From Bacteroidales bacterium (lineage in GTDB: Bacteria; Bacteroidota; Bacteroidia; Bacteroidales; UBA3824), in the NCBI GenBank assembly GCA_016293845.1, contig JAEDDH010000004.1, forward strand, positions 124,001 to 188,000: a stretch of 64,000 bases of DNA, given 5' to 3'. The position numbers were made by a program, and so were the translations under genes. Position 1 is the first letter of the stretch, and each line of letters starts with the position of its first letter. The notes beneath the pieces are model-generated. The model ran no database searches, was not told the DNA's origin, and saw nothing but the letters and a program-made list of their open reading frames with translations. Positions 61,679-64,000 of the stretch are shown here, piece after piece.

Positions 61679-61714
61679 ACTATTATATTTACCGCAAAAT
61701 ATGCGGTGAATAGT
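61679..61714. promoter_or_regulatory. Imperfect palindrome upstream of the fic remnant
   Basis: ACTATT and ACCGCA (61679-61696) are mirrored by TGCGGT and AATAGT (61702-61714) around a five-base centre, with six extra bases in the left arm. CCGCA occurs again at 61726. It could be an operator or a weak terminator for the preceding genes. Confidence 0.35.
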
Positions 61715-61745
61715 TTAATTATTTGCCGCAATAAAGAGAAAAGGT

Positions 61746-62336
61746 ATGTACATTTGGCAAGAAAAAGCATTTCCAAACTTTGAATGGAACAAAGAGAACG
61801 TATTACAGAGGCTTTCTGATGCTAAATTCGAAATTGGAAAACTTGCGGGAATGATGGGTGCGTTGGGTTCTGAAATAAAAAAATCAGCCGCACTTGATTC
61901 GATCACAGCAGATATTCTGATGTCGTCGGCAATAGAGGGCATTATGCTCAATCGCGACGACGTTCGCTCGTCGGTGGCTTGGCAATTGGGTATCGACAAA
62001 GCGGGAGTGCCAGTGTCAAACAGATATATCGAAGGTGTAGTAGAAGTAATGTTTGATGCAGTGAGCAATTACAACGTTCCGTTAACAAGCAACCGATTGT
62101 TCAAATGGCATACATTACTTTTCCCTTCGGTAAAAAGTTACGAAAAAATCACCGTTGGCGCTTACCGCAATAGCAGTCAAACGATGCAAGTGGTTTCGGG
62201 ACGTTACGGCAGCGAAAAAATCCACTACGAAGCGCCATCGTCGGCACAAGTGCCTGAAATGATGGATGTTTTATTAAAATATATAGAAACTGCCAAAGTA
62301 GACGGCATATTAAAAGCCGCGATAGCGCACCTCTGA
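61746..62336 (+). pseudogene. Fic-family protein truncated before the catalytic motif
   Basis: 196 residues of the DUF4172-Fic type, which AMPylates protein targets when intact. The N-terminal domain (MYIWQEKAFPNFEW, IGKLAGMMGALG) and the self-inhibition-like segment SSAIEGIMLNRDDVRSSVAW are present, followed by the first half of the Fic core (FKWHTLLFPS, GAYRNSSQTMQVVSGRYG, ILKAAIAHL). The stop falls exactly where WFxxIHPFxDGNGR should begin, so the active site is lost. A few codons in another frame (KKSDNRYF, 62336-62360) weakly resemble what follows that motif, suggesting a deletion of about 25-30 codons. The 3' end collides with the rluA-like gene. Confidence 0.82.
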
Positions 62337-62352
62337 AAAAGAGCGATAACCG

Positions 62353-63033
62353 CTATTTTACACACTCCTCAAAATACCCCCACAACTTGTCGCCCTCGGG
62401 CACGGGAGCGGTAACGTTGATTTCATTTTTACTCACGGGGTGGATAAATTCTACCTTGCGGGCGTGGAGCGAAAGTCCGCCGTCGGGATTTGAACGCGGA
62501 TAGCCATATTTCAAATCGCCCTTTATGGGACAGTTGATGGCTGCTAACTGACAGCGTATCTGATGGTGGCGACCTGTGAGGAGGTTTATCTCCCAAAGAT
62601 AATACCGGTCTGATTTTGAGATGATACGGTATTTAAGGATAGCTTTTTTAGCCTCTTTTGTCTCTTTGGGCGCGATAAAACTTTTGTTGAGTTTCTCGTT
62701 TTTTTGGATAAAGTTTTCGAGCGTGCCCTCGGTCTCTTTTGGACAGTTGGCAGTGATAGCCCAATAGGTTTTGTGGATTTCACCGTCGCGAAACATAGCG
62801 TTGAGACGGCTCAGAGCCTTGCTTGTGCGCGCAAAAACCACAATACCCGATGTGGGACGGTCTAAGCGGTGGGCAAGACCAAGAAACACATCGCCAGGCT
62901 TGTTGTATTTTACTTTAATGTATTGTTTTACAGAGTCGATGAGGGTCGTATCGCCAGTTTTGTCGCCTTGCACAATTTCGTTTACCGTTTTCGACACTAT
63001 TATTATATGATTATCTTCGTAGAGTACTTGCAT
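62353..63033 (-). CDS. RluA-family pseudouridine synthase
   Basis: 226 residues. It converts uridine to pseudouridine in rRNA or tRNA. The catalytic motif HRLDRPTSG holds the nucleophilic aspartate; other family elements are VLYEDNHIIIVSK at the start, HKTYWAI, LLTGRHHQIRCQLA and LSLHARKVEFIHP. There is no S4 domain, as in TruC/RluA-like short members, so the target site cannot be told. It ends close to the fic remnant and is preceded by the DUF2442 gene one base upstream. Confidence 0.93.
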   Translation of the reverse strand: MQVLYEDNHIIIVSKTVNEIVQGDKTGDTTLIDSVKQYIKVKYNKPGDVFLGLAHRLDRPTSGIVVFARTSKALSRLNAMFRDGEIHKTYWAITANCPKETEGTLENFIQKNEKLNKSFIAPKETKEAKKAILKYRIISKSDRYYLWEINLLTGRHHQIRCQLAAINCPIKGDLKYGYPRSNPDGGLSLHARKVEFIHPVSKNEINVTAPVPEGDKLWGYFEECVK

Positions 63034-63034
63034 A

Positions 63035-63271
63035 TTAAGCCACTTTTTCGCCGTGTTCTAATAAATATTCAGGAGCAATGTCCGCACCATTAGACCAAAA
63101 AATAGTATCCAAAAGTCCGAATTGCACAAACATTTTTTCATCTTTCAATTCCTCAAAGGCGGGATATTTTAACAGAGGGGCAAAATCCATCTTGCGTTTT
63201 TCGCCATTGTTGAATCCGCAGAGCAAAGTATGTCCGCCCAAGTATTCCACATTAGTAACTTTCAGTATCAT
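63035..63271 (-). CDS. DUF2442 protein
   Basis: 78 residues with the family pattern VTNVEYLGGHTLLCGFNNGE, DFAPLLKYPAFEELKD and DTIFWSNGADIAPEYLL. DUF2442 genes are very often paired with DUF4160 genes, as here (two bases between them), in small mobile two-gene units suspected to be toxin-antitoxin-like. The stop is one base before the pseudouridine synthase start, so all three may be co-transcribed. Confidence 0.88.
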   Translation of the reverse strand: MILKVTNVEYLGGHTLLCGFNNGEKRKMDFAPLLKYPAFEELKDEKMFVQFGLLDTIFWSNGADIAPEYLLEHGEKVA

Positions 63272-63273
63272 AA

Positions 63274-63525
63274 TTATTTAATTTTATTTATTTTACCTCC
63301 CTTTTGAGCAATCTCCCAAAGTTCAAGGAGTTCTTGTTGGTGTTCGTCTATAAACTGATTTACAATAGCAATAGTTTTAGAATGAGCCTTACCTTCAACA
63401 ATACGGTCTTGAATAGTAATAGTAAACTCATCATCGGCACCGCTACGTATATGAATATGCGGTGGATTATGGTCAAAACCATAGATATAAATCAAAATAC
63501 CGTTGATAATAAAAATCGAGCCCAT
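63274..63525 (-). CDS. DUF4160 protein
   Basis: 83 residues with the DUF4160 hallmark IYGFDHNPPHIHIRSGADD, followed by a helical tail (IAIVNQFIDEHQQELLELWE). It is first of the pair with DUF2442 and is preceded by a -7 box TACCTTTG (63548-63555, minus strand). The biochemical role is unknown; the conserved histidines suggest metal binding or catalysis. Confidence 0.88.
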   Translation of the reverse strand: MGSIFIINGILIYIYGFDHNPPHIHIRSGADDEFTITIQDRIVEGKAHSKTIAIVNQFIDEHQQELLELWEIAQKGGKINKIK

Positions 63526-63547
63526 ATTTTAACTTTAAAACTATTGG

Positions 63548-63555
63548 CAAAGGTA
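63548..63555 (-). promoter_or_regulatory. -7 element of the DUF4160/DUF2442 unit
   Basis: The minus strand reads TACCTTTG, 23 bases before the start at 63525. Confidence 0.65.
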
Positions 63556-63653
63556 CAAATATTATTTTACAGACGACAAATAAACGATGAGAATATTGCA
63601 ACAATAAGAGAAAGCTTCAACAAAAAATGGACACATAGAGAGGTTGAATTGCG

Positions 63654-63695
63654 AAAAAAAGTCCTTCGCATAGTATTTGTTGCGTTGCGAAGGAC
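63654..63695 (-). terminator. Rho-independent terminator of the right-edge gene
   Basis: A perfect 10-bp stem GTCCTTCGCA/TGCGAAGGAC (63661-63670 with 63686-63695) is followed on the minus strand by seven T (complement of 63654-63660). It lies 41 bases past the stop at 63736. Confidence 0.9.
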
Positions 63696-63735
63696 GGTAT
63701 TTAAAAATAAAACATTCAAATAGGAATATTTAAGA

Positions 63736-64000
63736 TTAATTAATAATCACAAAAGACACATCATCTACTCCAATAGGATCAGATGAAACATTCAATTTTC
63801 CACCGATTGTTTTTCTATAAACATCTGTTTCTACGTCCCAAGTAAAAGAATCTCCATTTTGGCATTTTAAATATACATACATTTTCCAATACCTCTTAGA
63901 TGGATTAACAATATCACATTTAAAATAATAATCATACGTTCTATTGCTTTCGAAAAGAGCAACATTAGTGTTTTCTTTTATTATTTCAGCATTTTCAATT
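63736..64000 (-). CDS. Hypothetical protein, C-terminal part
   Basis: An open minus-strand frame enters from the right edge and reads 87 codons: NVALFESNRTYDYYF, RYWKMYVYLKCQNGDSFTWD, NVSSDPIGVDDVSFVI, ending IN-stop at 63736. The beta-strand pattern and the closing DDVSFVII resemble a galactose-binding-like or carbohydrate-binding jelly-roll end, as in secreted Bacteroidetes proteins, but the family is not certain. A strong terminator follows. The start is outside the window. Confidence 0.7.
   Translation of the reverse strand, partial: IENAEIIKENTNVALFESNRTYDYYFKCDIVNPSKRYWKMYVYLKCQNGDSFTWDVETDVYRKTIGGKLNVSSDPIGVDDVSFVIIN

Noticed and set aside
63304..63723. 139-codon plus-strand frame at the right end
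   Set aside because: Most of it is antisense to the DUF4160 gene and its end runs through a clear minus-strand terminator. Only about 20 codons (near 63590-63650) look faintly protein-like.

Overview
The window comes from a Bacteroidota chromosome, most likely Bacteroidales. Three lines of sequence evidence support this: many genes are preceded by the Bacteroidetes sigma-ABfr -7 element TAnnTTTG; there is a PorE-like TPR/propeller/OmpA protein typical of type IX secretion organisms; and AAA-ATPase/PD-(D/E)XK paralogues of the kind expanded in gut Bacteroidales occur three times. Gene content is moderately AT-rich. I saw no tRNA, rRNA, CRISPR array or intact transposase.

Left part (1-20.3 kb) is an accessory and decaying region. 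It opens with the end of leuB. A patch of broken gene fragments follows: an LRR lipoprotein with three frameshifts and an antisense outer-membrane barrel piece. Next come a YbaK/PrdX-type deacylase, a MerR regulator with its own elongated-spacer promoter, a restriction-modification locus (HNH-type nuclease interrupted by a frameshift plus an N6-adenine methylase fused to a specificity domain), a truncated dinD remnant, GNAT and CAT-like acetyltransferases, a second putative modification/restriction pair (EcoRI-type methylase with a DUF262-HNH protein), three AAA-ATPase/nuclease proteins, a metallophosphoesterase, a chimeric broken GNAT and a degenerate cas9. Between the EcoRI-type methylase and the third AAA gene lies a 177-base element made of nested perfect helices that looks like an unassigned structured RNA.

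Middle part (20.3-46 kb) is mostly housekeeping and envelope genes: glyA, a CLC chloride channel, a periplasmic-binding/SpoIIE phosphatase sensor, a Tim44-like zinc-ribbon protein with a TPM-domain partner, a divergent coiled-coil membrane protein, an FAH-family hydrolase, an ATP/ADP-translocase-like protein with HEAT and cyclic-nucleotide-binding domains, two tandem chemoreceptors with no che genes nearby, a secreted CE1-type esterase, an aspartate aminotransferase, priA, a PorE-like protein and lysA.

Right part (46-64 kb) starts with a four-gene signalling operon: a HAMP-GAF membrane protein, a Cache-HAMP-GAF-PAS membrane protein, a hybrid kinase reduced to signal peptide plus receiver, and an AAA-ATPase with about twenty TPRs. 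None of them keeps a catalytic kinase, cyclase or phosphatase domain, so the operon looks like a protein-interaction relay. It faces a HAD phosphatase and an unusual membrane protein joining a DUF559-like nuclease fold, a Pro/Glu linker, TPRs and a beta-propeller. The end holds a DUF3352/MORN protein, a small membrane protein, a Fic protein cut just before its catalytic motif, an RluA-type pseudouridine synthase, a DUF2442/DUF4160 pair and a partial gene.

The best candidates for something undescribed are the kinase-less sensory operon (46-55.8 kb), the membrane nuclease-TPR-propeller protein (56.4-59 kb), the nested-helix element (15.3-15.5 kb) and the Tim44/TPM/coiled-coil cluster (25.7-29.3 kb).
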